DNA of 64,000 nt from Daedaleopsis sinensis. Lineage: Eukaryota > Basidiomycota > Agaricomycetes > Polyporales > Polyporaceae. Below the pieces are notes generated by a model that searched no databases, was not told the DNA's origin, and saw nothing but the letters and a program-made list of their open reading frames with translations. The stretch is from contig CM066300.1 of the NCBI GenBank assembly GCA_033807695.1, forward strand, positions 1,736,001-1,800,000, written 5' to 3'. Positions 12,763 to 26,600 of the stretch are shown one piece after another; within the stretch, counting starts at the first letter, position 1; each line of letters opens with the position of its first letter. Position numbers and translations under genes: made by a program.

Positions 12763-13125
12763 ATGCGCTTTTCCTGGGCCTTTCTCTCCCTCGCGGCCTT
12801 CGCCGTCTCCGTCGCCGCTGCACCAGTGCGTTAACCCCGCCCCCTCCTCCCCGCAGCCTACTCACCCATCCTCCTCCACCCAGGTTGACTCGGCAGACCT
12901 CGTATGTCATGCCCCCTGTCTGCTATACCCTCCGACCTTCTCATCCTCTTTTTCTAGGCCAGGCGCACTTGCCCGAACGGACGGCCTGGCTGCGGAGAGG
13001 GCCCCGTGAAGCGGGAAGTCGTCCCCGAGGTACGCACCGTCGCTATTCATGTCCATCCTCCACCCCTCACCGCCGTCCGCTCTCAGGCTCGCAGCTGCCC
13101 CAACGGCCGCCAAGGCTGTGACTAA
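12763..13125 (+). CDS. Small secreted precursor with two C-P-N-G-R-x-G-C repeats and Kex2-type sites
   Basis: Not a family I recognise. Four phase-0 exons (12763-12825, 12884-12901, 12958-13029, 13087-13125) separated by introns of 58, 56 and 57 bp encode 63 residues. Residues 1-20 are a clear signal peptide (MRFSWAFLSLAAFAVSVAAA). The rest holds two near-identical modules, RRTCPNGRPGCGEGPVKR and EARSCPNGRQGCD, each with two Cys six residues apart. The dibasic RR and KR sites would let a Kex2-like protease release two short peptides, each probably closed by one disulfide. Each module sits on its own exon. The ORF is too short and split to be found by simple ORF calling. Secretion and processing are inferred; no partner gene is evident nearby, the next gene being MCM3. 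Confidence 0.7.
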
Positions 13126-13552
13126 ACGCGCCGCAGCCATCCGGTATTTCTTGGTGCTTCTTGTCCACAGCGGTCCGTCCGCTCGCACTATGGTGAGTGC
13201 ACTCGCCCGTCTAGTACACCGTTTCCCTTGAACGAACCAGTGCCCTCCGCAGTCCCGTTTCCTAGTCTCGTCGCTTGCTGTCCGTCGGTATTGTAGTTCA
13301 CCTCGTCGCGGCGGAGGTTTGCTTAGTGAGCCTGCTACCTGCTCCGTGTCGCGTCCGCTCCTTGTTGCTTGATTTATTCCGGTCGATTAATCTACATCTG
13401 TACTATAACGTGTACACCAGCAGCCCGCATTTGAACGCAAAAGGGTGACATACACACGTACTTGATTCTCTCGGCCACATGGGCATCCCGACAATGTCAG
13501 ACAACATCGGTCGGAGTAGGCTGTTCCGGGCGGAGGTGAAATCTCCGTGGAG

Positions 13553-13558
13553 ACGCGT
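13553..13558 (+). promoter_or_regulatory. ACGCGT (MluI cell-cycle box, MBF site) 5' of MCM3
   Basis: ACGCGT about 129 bp before the MCM3 start codon. In fungi this palindrome is the binding site of the Mbp1/Swi6-type MBF complex that drives G1/S genes, including MCM genes. Function here is inferred from position. Confidence 0.6.
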
Positions 13559-13615
13559 GTGGCGCGTTGCCGTATTCTCACGTGCCTGCTTCAGGGCAGG
13601 TCTATACGCGCGTGG

Positions 13616-13621
13616 ACGCGT
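13616..13621 (+). promoter_or_regulatory. second ACGCGT (MBF site) 5' of MCM3
   Basis: Second ACGCGT, about 66 bp before the MCM3 start codon. Two copies within 70 bp of each other strengthen the case for G1/S control. Confidence 0.6.
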
Positions 13622-13681
13622 TAATTGTGGCCAGAAGACGCGGGCGCGCCTTGCTCCCCTCCATCTCCCCCGACGACTGCC

Positions 13682-16785
<3,104 letters not shown>

Positions 16786-17160
16786 TCGCGTCCATGGCTC
16801 GCGTTTGTGGTGTCGGCGTTGGCGCAGGGAAGGGGATGTGTTGGGTTTACTTCGTGTTGTGTTGTGTCGTGTCGTGTCGTGTTCGCTCTCTTGTGCTCTC
16901 GCTGCAGTCTTTGTTTGTGTTCGCGAATGTATCAACTACCATGTAAACCATACTGTTCGCAGTACTGTTGGAGGCGAGACCCGTCATCGCAGAATGACTG
17001 TGGCCATGAGTGCAGGGTGCCCTATGGGCGTGGTGACCACCTGAGCTCTAATCTAGTCGGACGGTAGAACGATGAGCAAAAGAGTAATCGTCTATACACG
17101 GTCCTGCATAGGCTCGTAAACCACCCTCTCGCTCTTCGTCCCTCTGAGGAGAGGCTGGAC
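16786..17160. other. MCM3 3' flank with TGTCG-type pentamer repeat
   Basis: About 375 bp after the MCM3 stop. At about 16852-16885 there is a short run of alternating GTGTT and GTGTC pentamers, probably in the 3' UTR. No gene is visible. Confidence 0.6.
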
Positions 17161-17472
17161 CATCCTAGGAGGGGGGGTGCGGGTGACCCCCGTGGGAACG
17201 TCGGAGCTTCAATTGATACGTGAGCGAAGACTCCCCACCATATCTATAGCCTTGAGCATGTTCTCAATTCTGCAGGATGTTACTGAGAGATCTAATGAGT
17301 ACTTCCTGCGATTATTTGGAGGCATGGGTGCTTCAAGGATGTGTACGGAGTCCATTCGTCTCTGAGCCTGGGTGACTGGGCGCTTGGAGAGAGCAGGCGC
17401 TCACGAAAGCCTCAGGTGCGTTCGAACTCCGACGTTCCCACGGGGGTCACCCGCACCCCTCCTCCTAGGATG
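17161..17472. mobile_element. MITE with 46-bp terminal inverted repeats
   Basis: Positions 17161-17206 are repeated in inverted orientation at 17427-17472 with one mismatch (the thirteenth base). Both ends read CATCCTAGGAGG from outside in and contain the block TGCGGGTGACCCCCGTGGG. The core of about 220 bp has no transposase frame, so this is a non-autonomous element. The palindrome CCTAGG at each end makes the element boundary and target duplication ambiguous: CTAG or TA target duplications both fit. The superfamily cannot be assigned from this copy alone. Confidence 0.85.
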
Positions 17473-18157
17473 AACAAGCCTAGTCCTGCAATGCTTTTTC
17501 AGCGAGTTCACAAATTTTACGGCCTGTGCCAGCGATGCAGTTTGCAGTCTGCATATATTCTTCTCGTAGGAGCTACGCTGCAGCTGGACAAGGTTCTGGT
17601 TCTAAGCATGCGCGTGTGGATGCGTGTGGATGCCTATAGTACTAGAGTGGTTTTGCAAGATCCAAAGGTCTGTGGCAACTTGCAGTGCCACTTCAAGACT
17701 TGGCGGCGATCTTGTGAGATCCGGATCTGCGGGGATTACCCCGCGATCGCTCACGTGCCGGTCTGCGCCATCCGCCCACAGTGACACTGTACGGTGTACC
17801 CAACTCCCTCCGAGCTACGTCTACCAGGAATTCCCCCGACCGCGTCGTCGCACACTGCTCAAGATCAAGAACAAGTGGACTGTTCCAGTCGCCCTCGCAG
17901 AGATGGAATCCAAGGCAAAGGAGACTGAGGGTGACCTCATGATGTGCCGGTCGCGGTGATGGGATCCGTATTTGCCTCGCCTACGTACGTCCTCATCTTG
18001 GTCCCTCAATAAATTCAACTTGCTTAAACTTCACATTTGTTCCTGGGATATCAATGACCTAGCACTAGTTCCCCGACGCGCCATCGTGCTTGATGCGCTG
18101 GCGCGCCATGGCCCATGCGCAACGCGGTCCGCCTGACCAGCTGACCCTTCCGACGCG
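17473..18157. other. intergenic, no gene recognised
   Basis: About 680 bp between the MITE and the GH43 promoter. Short open frames on both strands lack domains or splice signals. Confidence 0.5.
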
Positions 18158-18164
18158 TATAAAT
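18158..18164 (+). promoter_or_regulatory. TATA box of the GH43 gene
   Basis: TATAAAT located 83 bp before the ATG at 18241, followed by a CT-rich leader. A strong TATA box fits an inducible secreted enzyme. Confidence 0.6.
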
Positions 18165-18240
18165 CATCGCGCAACGCAACGCGTAACGACGAGAGCCCCT
18201 TCTCTTTGACCAGCGTCGACGTCGCTCCCAGTGTCGTGCC

Positions 18241-20226
18241 ATGCTGCTACCCAGGCTCACCGCTCTCTTCGCCCTCGCGGCGGCGGCACTCCCCTCCGTC
18301 CTGGCCAGCCCCTCTCTCCCCACCGGCTACCGCACGGACGCGACGTACATAAACAACGCGACCACCATCGCTGCCGACCCGTACGTACGCTATGACGAAA
18401 AGACGGGCTTGTACTGGGCGTACAGCACCGAGGGCGCCGACGCCGGTTGGTACTTCGGCATCTACACATCCCCCGACCTCGCAACTTGGTCGAAGATACC
18501 TGGAGGCGCGATCAAGGCGGACGGTGCGAACGTCTGGGCGGATGACTGGTTCTGGGCACCGGAGTGCTACTTCAACGTACGTGTTCTTCCTGTCCTGTCC
18601 GAGGCCATGTCATTAACGCGCCGCTTGCATGCAGGAGGCCACTGGCTGGTACTTCTTCTTCCATGCCGGGCGGTATCGTGACTCCAAGAGGATCGCTGAA
18701 TACTTCAAGTGAGTCTCACAACGCGTTCGGCTCCGTGCATGCGCTCATCACGATTTCCCAGGTTCCCGGACTTCGACGAAGCGTCCAAGATCGGTGTCGC
18801 GGTTTCGCGCTCCCCAGCTGGTCCTTTCGTCTCCATCGCGGACCGCCCCATCGACTACTACCCCTTTGATCCGGACTACTCTGACATCAACCTGCTCATG
18901 TCGCCGCCTTACCTCGTCCCGCCTGCGACGAAGGAGTCGGGCGACCAGGCCCCGCGCGGCACGTACATCCCGAGCATCGACCCGAACGTCTTCTGTGACA
19001 CGGACGGCAGCATCTGGCTCTTCTTCTCGCGCAACGCGTACCGGAACTGGGTGTGGAGCGACGAATTCGGCAAGTACATCGAGGAGAGCAACATCTACGC
19101 CGTACGGCTCGACGAGGCGTGGTGGCACGATCCCAGCGCCCGGACGCTTCCTGCTGTGCACAAGAGCTACCGGGACACACACAAGAACGCGACGGGCTGG
19201 GAGACGTCCGTGAACGCGTCCTACCCTGGTCCGACGCGCAAGGACGGATGGGTCGCTATCATCTCGTATGCGCTGCAGCCTCAGGTGAGCACCTGAGCCA
19301 CGCGACTTTAAGTTGGCGGGCCCTCTGACGCGATGCGCGAGCAGGTCTGGGAGAACGCACACGTCAACGACCACGCAGCAAGCGGAGGCACGCTCAAGGA
19401 CCGTCGCTGGTCCGAGGGCTCGACCACCATCAAGCGCTACGACTCGCTCGGCCAGCCAATCTACTTCCTCACATACAGCGCGAACAAGTGAGGACTCCAT
19501 GACTTACGTGCCATTCCGACTCACACTGACCGTGTGCCAGCTATGAGTCCCCCGACTACGGCGTAGGCTACGCGTACGCGCATTCCGTCGCGGGCCCGTA
19601 CTACAAGAGCCCCTCGAACCCGATCTTCACCCAAGATGCGTCCCGTACGTCTCCTCCTTCCTCCCTACCTCTCTCCATTATGTGCCTCCACTCACACAAA
19701 CCGACCCTTAGGCTCGGTCTACTCCACCGGCCACGGCTCGATCGTCGCTGCCGCCGCGAACCCGCACGAGCTCTACTACGCACACCACGCGCGCCCCTCG
19801 CCCGCCGACGCGCGCTACCTCTACACCGCGCGGCTCTTCGTCGAGCCCGACGCGCTCTACGTCGCCGCCGGCCCCGACGCCGGCGACCTCCGCCTGCCCT
19901 CGGGCGTCGCCCCTCTCGCCATCGCCGCCGCCAAGGCTCAGTCTGGGGACGGCTACGACGTGACTGTGACGAGCGCGTCGGGCGCCGCGTTCGATCTCGC
20001 GAACCCGCTCAACCGCGTCCGCGCGGAGGTCGTCGGGGGCGGCACGGAGGTCAGCGTGCGGGTCAGCGGCGCGCGCGTCAACATCGCGGGCGCGACGAAG
20101 GGCGTGACAAAGGTGCGGCTCGTGTACGAGCGCGCACGCGCGAACGCGACGGCGCCATGGGCCGCCGTCTCGCAGTTCCGTGGGGTCGGGGCGGGCAAGG
20201 CCGTCGAGACCACGTTTACACTTTGA
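18241..20226 (+). CDS. Secreted glycoside hydrolase family 43-like enzyme
   Basis: Six exons (18241-18576, 18635-18708, 18762-19284, 19345-19487, 19541-19644, 19712-20226) encode about 564 residues. Residues 1-22 form a signal peptide (MLLPRLTALFALAAAALPSV). The five-bladed propeller of GH43 is suggested by an early Asp in IAADPYVRYDE (candidate base), WFWAPECYF, the pKa-modulating Asp in SIDPNVFCDTDGSIWLFFS, a candidate acid Glu in RRWSEGSTTIKRY, and STGHGSIV near the end of the propeller. Family members cleave arabinan, xylan side chains or galactan; the exact substrate cannot be told from sequence. About 150 C-terminal residues form a beta-rich domain. The enzyme should act outside the cell in plant cell-wall breakdown, which fits a wood- or litter-decay fungus. 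Introns are all GT..AG and in phase. Confidence 0.85.
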
Positions 20227-20542
20227 GCTTCGACGGCTTGGAGAAGTCGAAGCTTGAAGCACTGTGGCACGCTTGGGTTTGGTTCGTACTGTACGATTCG
20301 CCCGATTGTCCGGTAATGTACATGCATTACACAAATGAGAACATCGATGGGTCTGATTTGGCAAGAGCTCTGCTAAAGAAGAGGTAGAAGAAGAAGAAGG
20401 TCTCCTGATACAGGTGGAAGATCGGACTGGTTATGCGAGGGTATCCTGTCTGAGCGACGAACAAGGACGACACGGGAACAGACAACATGATCACTATACA
20501 TAGTAGCGGAGCGGTAGCGCAAAGACACGAAAGGTCGAAGAA
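20227..20542. other. convergent 3' intergenic region
   Basis: About 316 bp between two gene ends. It contains a short GAA run (about 20386-20398) and nothing else I can support. Confidence 0.5.
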
Positions 20543-22226
20543 TCAGGACGTGTAAGACTTCTGCATAGCGTGGAGACTCGGCCTGACCAAGCCTGACGAG
20601 CCAGCGTGTCGACCGAAGAGCCATGTCGCCAAGACGATCAACATGAGCAGAAACAACAGAGGACGCAGAACTGTCGTAAACCGAGTAGGCTGCGCCACGC
20701 CGAGCTGCACGGTCTGCCCGAGAGCTGGCGGGACCCCAGAGTACGCAGACAGGTCGCATTTACCGCGGGGTGGTGCATTGCGTCTCCCGGCGTCGGACGG
20801 GCAGACGCTGCCACACCGCGAGGAGGTCGTCTGCGACTTGAGAGGGAAGTCGATGTCAGAAAGGGTCGCTGGCGTGCATGCTCGAGAAGACTCGCGGCTT
20901 GGCGAGGTACGGCGGTGGCGGGTTTCGATATCGACACGAGTCGCATCGTCGTCCTGGGCGATGGAGCGGGACCGAGAGCAAGCACGAGAGCCAGGAACGG
21001 AGCGAGAAGGAGAGCACGGGCGAGAAAACCGGGAGACGGTGTTGTCATGTTTGATGGAGGCCTGGCGGGTCTGGTCTGCGCTAGGTTTAGGTCGCACGGA
21101 TTGGACAGTCGGAGGAGGATCGCGGTACACTTGCATCGATGTTATAGTCGGAGCGGACGGCACAGATTTCTCGCATTCCTAGGCAGAAGAGCCCTCAGCG
21201 TCACGGGCTACAACGGCGCATATAGCCACAACTGAAGCACGTACCGCGACAGGAACGACGAGCAATGCTCCGTGCCTATTGAGGGCAGCATCTGGCCAGT
21301 GCACATGTGAACCGGGAGTCGGCGTGATGTCTTGGAGGGGCGCTCTGACGGGAACTTTTAGATACATGCGGCTTGATTCGCGACTGGGAGGACTTGGGTT
21401 GATGTATATCTTGTGGTGCTTGCCCTCTTGTTCGATATCGAGATAGCTAGAACGTCGAGGGACCCTGGTCGTCGTTGAGAGAGGTGCATTCTGTCGCGAA
21501 CTCGGTGTTACAAAGTGTTGGGTGTGTGACGCGTGAGGTTCTACTAGGTTGTTGCTTTTGCTGGGTCTACTACCAGATTCGGCGGCAGAAGCAATGGCAG
21601 CTGTCTGAGTTGCTTTCCCGCGGCGCGTGCGTATCCCAGTCCAGACAGGAGATGCGAGCATGGCTGGCGAGACTGAGGGTAATTATGCGTGCGCGACAGG
21701 CATTGGTTGAGTGACGACGGGTGCGGCTAATAGCAGCGAGACAGCGACTAACAGAGTTATCGTGCCCTGAAGCTTGACGGACAGGTAAGAAGGTCTCTTG
21801 CCAATGTCGCCGGCGGTTAGAATTGAAGAAGTCGTGATTGTTCACGTCCACGTATGGGCGTCGTTCTTGGTGGATTGCCGAGGGGCTGTGGCCTGATATC
21901 CTTGTCGTTCCTGAGTCGCGAGCACAAATTCACTAGTAGCTTGAAGTTGCTGTCCGAGAGCCTGGTCAGGCGTGCCAGTGGGTCCTTCAGGTTCGTGCAG
22001 TCTACAGATAAAGTCTTGAGAGATCCAGGACGACTTGGCGACGCCGTCGGATGGCAACTGGGAGGGAGGAGGCGCGAGAGCGGGGCCGATGGTGGTGGTC
22101 AGAACTTGAACGATGACAGCGTCTAATTCATGAACCACTCCCGAGGCTTTACTGAACCCTAATTAATTCCGCCGGTGCTCTTTCTCACCCTACCTACCGC
22201 AGCCCCTGCTCCGAGTGGATGAACAT
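20543..22226 (-). CDS. hypothetical protein with one C-terminal membrane segment
   Basis: Not recognised. A minus-strand model runs from ATG at 22226: short exon MFIHSEQGLR, intron of 46 bp, exon starting KASGVVHELDAVIVQVL to about 21846, intron of about 180 bp, exon starting MLASPVWTGIRTRRG with the block PVRAPLQDITPTPGSHVHWP, intron with donor GTACGT, and a last exon from ECEKSVPSAPTITS to the stop at 20543. The last exon is Ser/Arg-rich and ends with a hydrophobic helix RPLLFLLMLIVLATWLFG, so a tail-anchored protein is possible. The skipped stretch near 21760 also encodes a hydrophobic segment in another frame, so exon structure in the middle is uncertain. The gene looks lineage-specific. 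Confidence 0.4.
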
Positions 22227-22714
22227 GTCGGCACTATTAGGGGGTGTTTCAGCACCGATTCACCCGATCACGCATCCCTCAGATTGGCACGACGGAATCG
22301 AGTTCAGCACTGCGGAGTCAAAACGGTGGTTTGTATTCTACAGCTAGTATCTAGCGAATAGACCTTTGAGGCCTGACAACAAGAAGATGTATATGTACAG
22401 TGAGTAGAGCAGACGTTGGAGGACAACACGACAGCAGGGCAGCAGTAATATGAGATTGTAAAATATCATCGCGTATGGAGACAAGACGAGGGTGGAGTGA
22501 CTGAGGATGGCGGGCTACGCGATACAAGAAAGGATCGATGAGAGATTAGGTGAGATATGGTGAGGGCACAGGAACACAGCGAGAAAATTCAAGATAGCAA
22601 ATTCAAACACAAGAACAGTCGCAACTGTCGTTGCGAGTTTTATCTTCACGGCAACGGATGCATGCATCGACGAGAAACATTTTCCCAAGTGTCGACGACG
22701 TCCGACAAGTCCGA
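22227..22714. other. intergenic, no gene recognised
   Basis: About 490 bp upstream of the preceding minus-strand gene and downstream of the next one. Nothing beyond promoter and 3' UTR sequence is visible. Confidence 0.5.
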
Positions 22715-23608
22715 TCACTCGGCCTGCAGCCTTTTCAGGAAGTCGGCGACGAGGGCGACGGCCTGGTACTTGCGGCGCACTATGGGCACCGACATCAATT
22801 TCTATGACCCGACGGTCATGGTTGTCAGCCTAGACACAAAGTTGAAAGAAGGAGATTCAACAGCCTACCATGAACGCTGCGACGACCTTAAGCTTTTTGC
22901 TCTTGGAAGCGTCGCGTTGAGCATGGGTAGCCTCCCATTCGCGGACGCACTCATCGTCGACCAGGGGGAGGTCCAACTCAAAGTCGGAGACGTCGTCATT
23001 CGACACGATGAGGGGCTGCTGGGAGGAGAGGGAACGCGTCAGTAAGGACGACGAGATCATGGGGACGCGTCAATGAAGACGATGGGGTCATGGAGACGCG
23101 GTGGAGGGGATCGGAGACGCGTCGGGGGTATGGACTCACCAGCCGTGCTACTACAGGTGCGTCGATGATGGGACCTTCATCCTCTCTGAGAGTCGCGTCC
23201 TGGTGGAACCATTGGTTGTCAGAAGCGAATGTGTAGAGTGAGCCGTGACGCGACGACGTACGACCTGTTGGACGACTGGGGAGGGTCGGCACACCATGGT
23301 ATACGGATGGTAGTTGAGGCGAGCGGTGTTCGTGGGCAAAACGCGGGCTTTGGCCATGACGAGTGAAAACGATGGGTAGGGAGGGTCGATTGAGCGCATT
23401 CACTCCTACAGGGCGACTAGAGTAGGGCACGACGGGGGGGACGCGTCCGCGGATGAGGACTTGAAGTGGGGACCCGCAGGAAGGGCTGGGAAGGAGGGCG
23501 GAGGAGGCAGAGGGATGCGGGCGGGGGAGAAATTTGGGGGGTTGCGGCGGAGGCCATTATGTAGGGCCGGGCACTTCTGCGTCGAGGAAAGCTAAGGACG
23601 GTGGACAT
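22715..23608 (-). CDS. hypothetical protein, conserved-looking C-terminus, possible frameshift
   Basis: Not recognised. The downstream exons splice well: 23018-22869 (QPLIVSNDDVSDFELDLPLV..) joins 22801-22715, giving the ordered ending KLMSVPIVRRKYQAVALVAD then FLKRLQAE and stop. Upstream, frame VPYSSRPVGVNALNRPS.. to PIIDAPVVARL ends at a good donor (23139, GTGAGT). The N-terminal frame from ATG 23608 (MSTVLSFPRRRSARPYIM..) is offset by one base and meets the second frame at a run of seven G (23434-23440). Either the run is miscounted, or a short intron joins the frames, or the start lies elsewhere. The intron between exons carries a 31-bp repeat. A role cannot be assigned. Confidence 0.45.
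23034..23131. repeat. about 31-bp intronic repeat carrying ACGCGT/ACGCGG boxes
   Basis: Inside the intron of the preceding hypothetical gene, GG-x-ACGCG motifs recur at 23034, 23065, 23096 and 23117, the first three exactly 31 bp apart with similar flanks (GACGAnGnnnTCAT). Three of the four are ACGCGT palindromes. The unit is a degenerate minisatellite. Confidence 0.7.
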
Positions 23609-26600
23609 ACCTGTTATAGGCTCGAGACATGCCTATAATGTCGACCGCGACGCGCCGACTGCGAACGGGGTGCCGGTGCCTTGCCTGACCACTGAAAATA
23701 TCCCAGCGCAAAATGCCGTTACCTGTTTTCCGTTCCCATATATCCGGTGTGGGACACAATCGGTACCAGCGTCGAGGTTTGCTCTAGCCGAGGTGGGCTG
23801 GGAAAGTGTGCTGGTAGTGAGCTTCCCCAGGTATGATTGCAACTGTGGCCATGTCGAGGAGACGGATCAGACTGGTGAAGGCTATCGCGCAGTACACATC
23901 CAGTAGCGGTGGAGAGGGAAGCTTAAGACGACGCTGTAGATGGTGTGATACCAGACTCTGGTACTGGCGAGTGACAGTGCCAGCAGGGAAGCTTGAATAC
24001 AATATCAGCCCGATAGGCTTTCCTGGTGATCAGCATCGAACCTCAGCGCCCCCGCTCAATTCTCTCAGCGACTACAACGTTTCCACGCCTTCTGCTTCCT
24101 TCCCTTCCTAGGTCCTCTCCACAAGCTCGCCCTAGGATACACACCGTCCTTTCCTTCGTCAAATCCGAACCGAAGTTGTGAGCCCTAGGCCTCTAGACTT
24201 CCACTTTAAGCGCACGTAACTGCGTTTGTCACACAGTCACGGGCGCCTGAAAGGGAATGACGCGAGAAATGGTGAGTTGGTTCAACACCAACTACGACCT
24301 CTTCAAACTAGAACTATAGTCGTACTATGTGTTGATGCTCTACTCAGACCGAACAGACTGCCTCAATTCGCGTGCTCAAAGACAGTTGGCTGGCCTCAAG
24401 TATCAAGACTTCAACCAGTGGCAATGATTTCACCAACCCAACGAAGTGAAATATTGACCCATGAAGAACAAGCAACTGAAGATTCAGAACACGGATGATT
24501 GAGAGCAGCAATTTCACAAGTAACAACAGACGTGGTGGACGCAAAACTTCAACAAGACTTCAATGACAATGAACTCACCTGCCAGTAACATACGGATGTC
24601 GCATGGTGCGACCAAGGCGTAGTTGACTACTGCACACCTTGCCGCTTTACCGCGGAATTCCACGAGGAGAACGCGTGAGCAGTGCCTTTGTTTCGTATTA
24701 TCATATCTTGTACGATGAGCCTGGACTCGAGGTTTGTGGTTATTGTATTTTGAGCGTCGGCGAAAGAGCGCGACTGCCTAGCCTTGTGAGGCATCTCCCG
24801 GGCTTGGCAATCGCGCTCTTCATGGGTATCGACGAGGTTGACAGCGGTGCGAGCCATTGGGCTGCCGTATTATCTGCGCTGTTCTCAAGAACATGATTCT
24901 TCGTGCACGGTTGCGGGACTTTTGCTCTGCAAAGTGTTGTCGGACTTGAAGCGGGCCGCACGTGTGGATCGTGTGGATGATCGTCGTTCAGAGTACTATT
25001 GAAAATTGAAGCTTCAAGCTCAAGTTTGTCAACGGCTAGGCAGAAGCAGCAGAAGCAGATAAACTCGAATCTGCGCATGAAGAGGAATGGATGTTAGAGT
25101 TTTGGTTTTGGAGAGAATCGAAGGTCTCACACGAGGTTTCCCCAACGGCGCTGGCCGGCCCTAACCGTCAGATTCCACTTCTTGTTCAGGCAAATTACTC
25201 CGATACGGCCTCCTATTTCTCTTCTTGAATCTCCCGCCATGCTTGCACTCTCTCAGTCCACCGACCAGTTGATCAGGCCATCATCGGCCCTTGCGCCGCC
25301 AGAACCCCCCACAACATCGTCCACGCTCTCCAAATATCCTGTTCAATCTCCTGACTTCCTTCTACTGCCTGAGGCCTCGACGTCGACACCCAGACCTACC
25401 GTACTCGATCGGACACCCCGCAAGCTCATCAAAACCTCACTCCGATCTCTCGACCGCGAGGCACGGGGTCTCTACGCTTGATCTCATCTCTCGACCATCG
25501 CTGTGTACCCTTCTTCCTAACAGCCTCGTCTACATCCTCCGTACCACTCCCTATTCCCTAACCATGCCTGCCTATGCGACACATTCGGTGACAATCAACA
25601 CGCGGGACTTCAACGCTCGATGTCCTAGTTAACTCTGACAGGTGCGGTGCGGCGCAAGCCATCAAGTTTACATACATGGGCACCCAGCAACCTGGCGTTC
25701 GGGAGGATGAGCGGTTCTGTGTGACAACCACGGTACGTCTAGGTAGTGGCATTGCTCGCTCTTTTGCTCGCTAACTTCCTTTTGGATCGTACACTGCGGC
25801 TCAAACAAACTCAGGCTCTTCTCGAATCCTCATGAATGCCGATCACGAGTCCCTCCTTCCCTGTCGACCCGTCCATGAAGCTTAGCCTCCCAGTATCACT
25901 CTAGCGGACTGGCTTCTTCACTCATCCGGTGCGTAAAAATACCATTGCTTATCGAATACTACGGGTTCTTCACCGTGGTTCACAATCCATGGTCCTGGTC
26001 GATTGAAACCACTCAATATATCTCATTCAAAATGACCGACCACAAATGGCCGCTGTGAGTCGCGAAACTAAGAGATCGTGCATCGTTAAGACCGCCCCCA
26101 CCTGTCGATACGGCATTCACAATGGTGACATATTCCTCCTGCCCATGTACAATCAGTGGACAGCTTCAACCATCGTATCAACTTACGCTGCGGATTGTCA
26201 TACATTGGCAAGCAGCTGTGATAACTTCCAGACGACGCAAATAGGAAGAAGAGGTCTAGCCTGTGCTGAGCATACTTGATAGAGTGGAGCCGGGAGAAGG
26301 ATCGCTGGTTAGAGGTGAGTTTCTGCCATTCAAACCAAGCGATCATTGATCTTGATGCTCCTGCAGATCTTCACGGACTCGACATCGCTCACGAGGCATT
26401 GGACGTTATCACGTCGAATGCTTTACTTGGACACCCTTTTAAATCAAGGACCAGGGGTCAGCAGGAGTAGCTCCAGTCGACTCAGCAACCTCGACTCAGA
26501 ACACGCTCTTCGTGCAAACACAACTATGGAGAAAGAGCAAGTGACCGACGCATGTATATGAACGAGCCGTCAATGTGTGTCTTACGCGGTATCGGCCTTG

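Larger units (their letters stand above)
13126..13681. other. 3' end of the peptide gene and MCM3 promoter
   Basis: Intergenic stretch of about 560 bp. The only elements I can support are two ACGCGT boxes in the last 130 bp (separate entries) and a nearby GGCGCGCC stretch at about 13644. Short open frames here have no support. Confidence 0.5.

Noticed and set aside
17415..17445. tRNA or SINE signal (B-box-like GTTCGAACTCC).
   Set aside because: It lies inside the right inverted repeat of the MITE, with no A box or cloverleaf visible.
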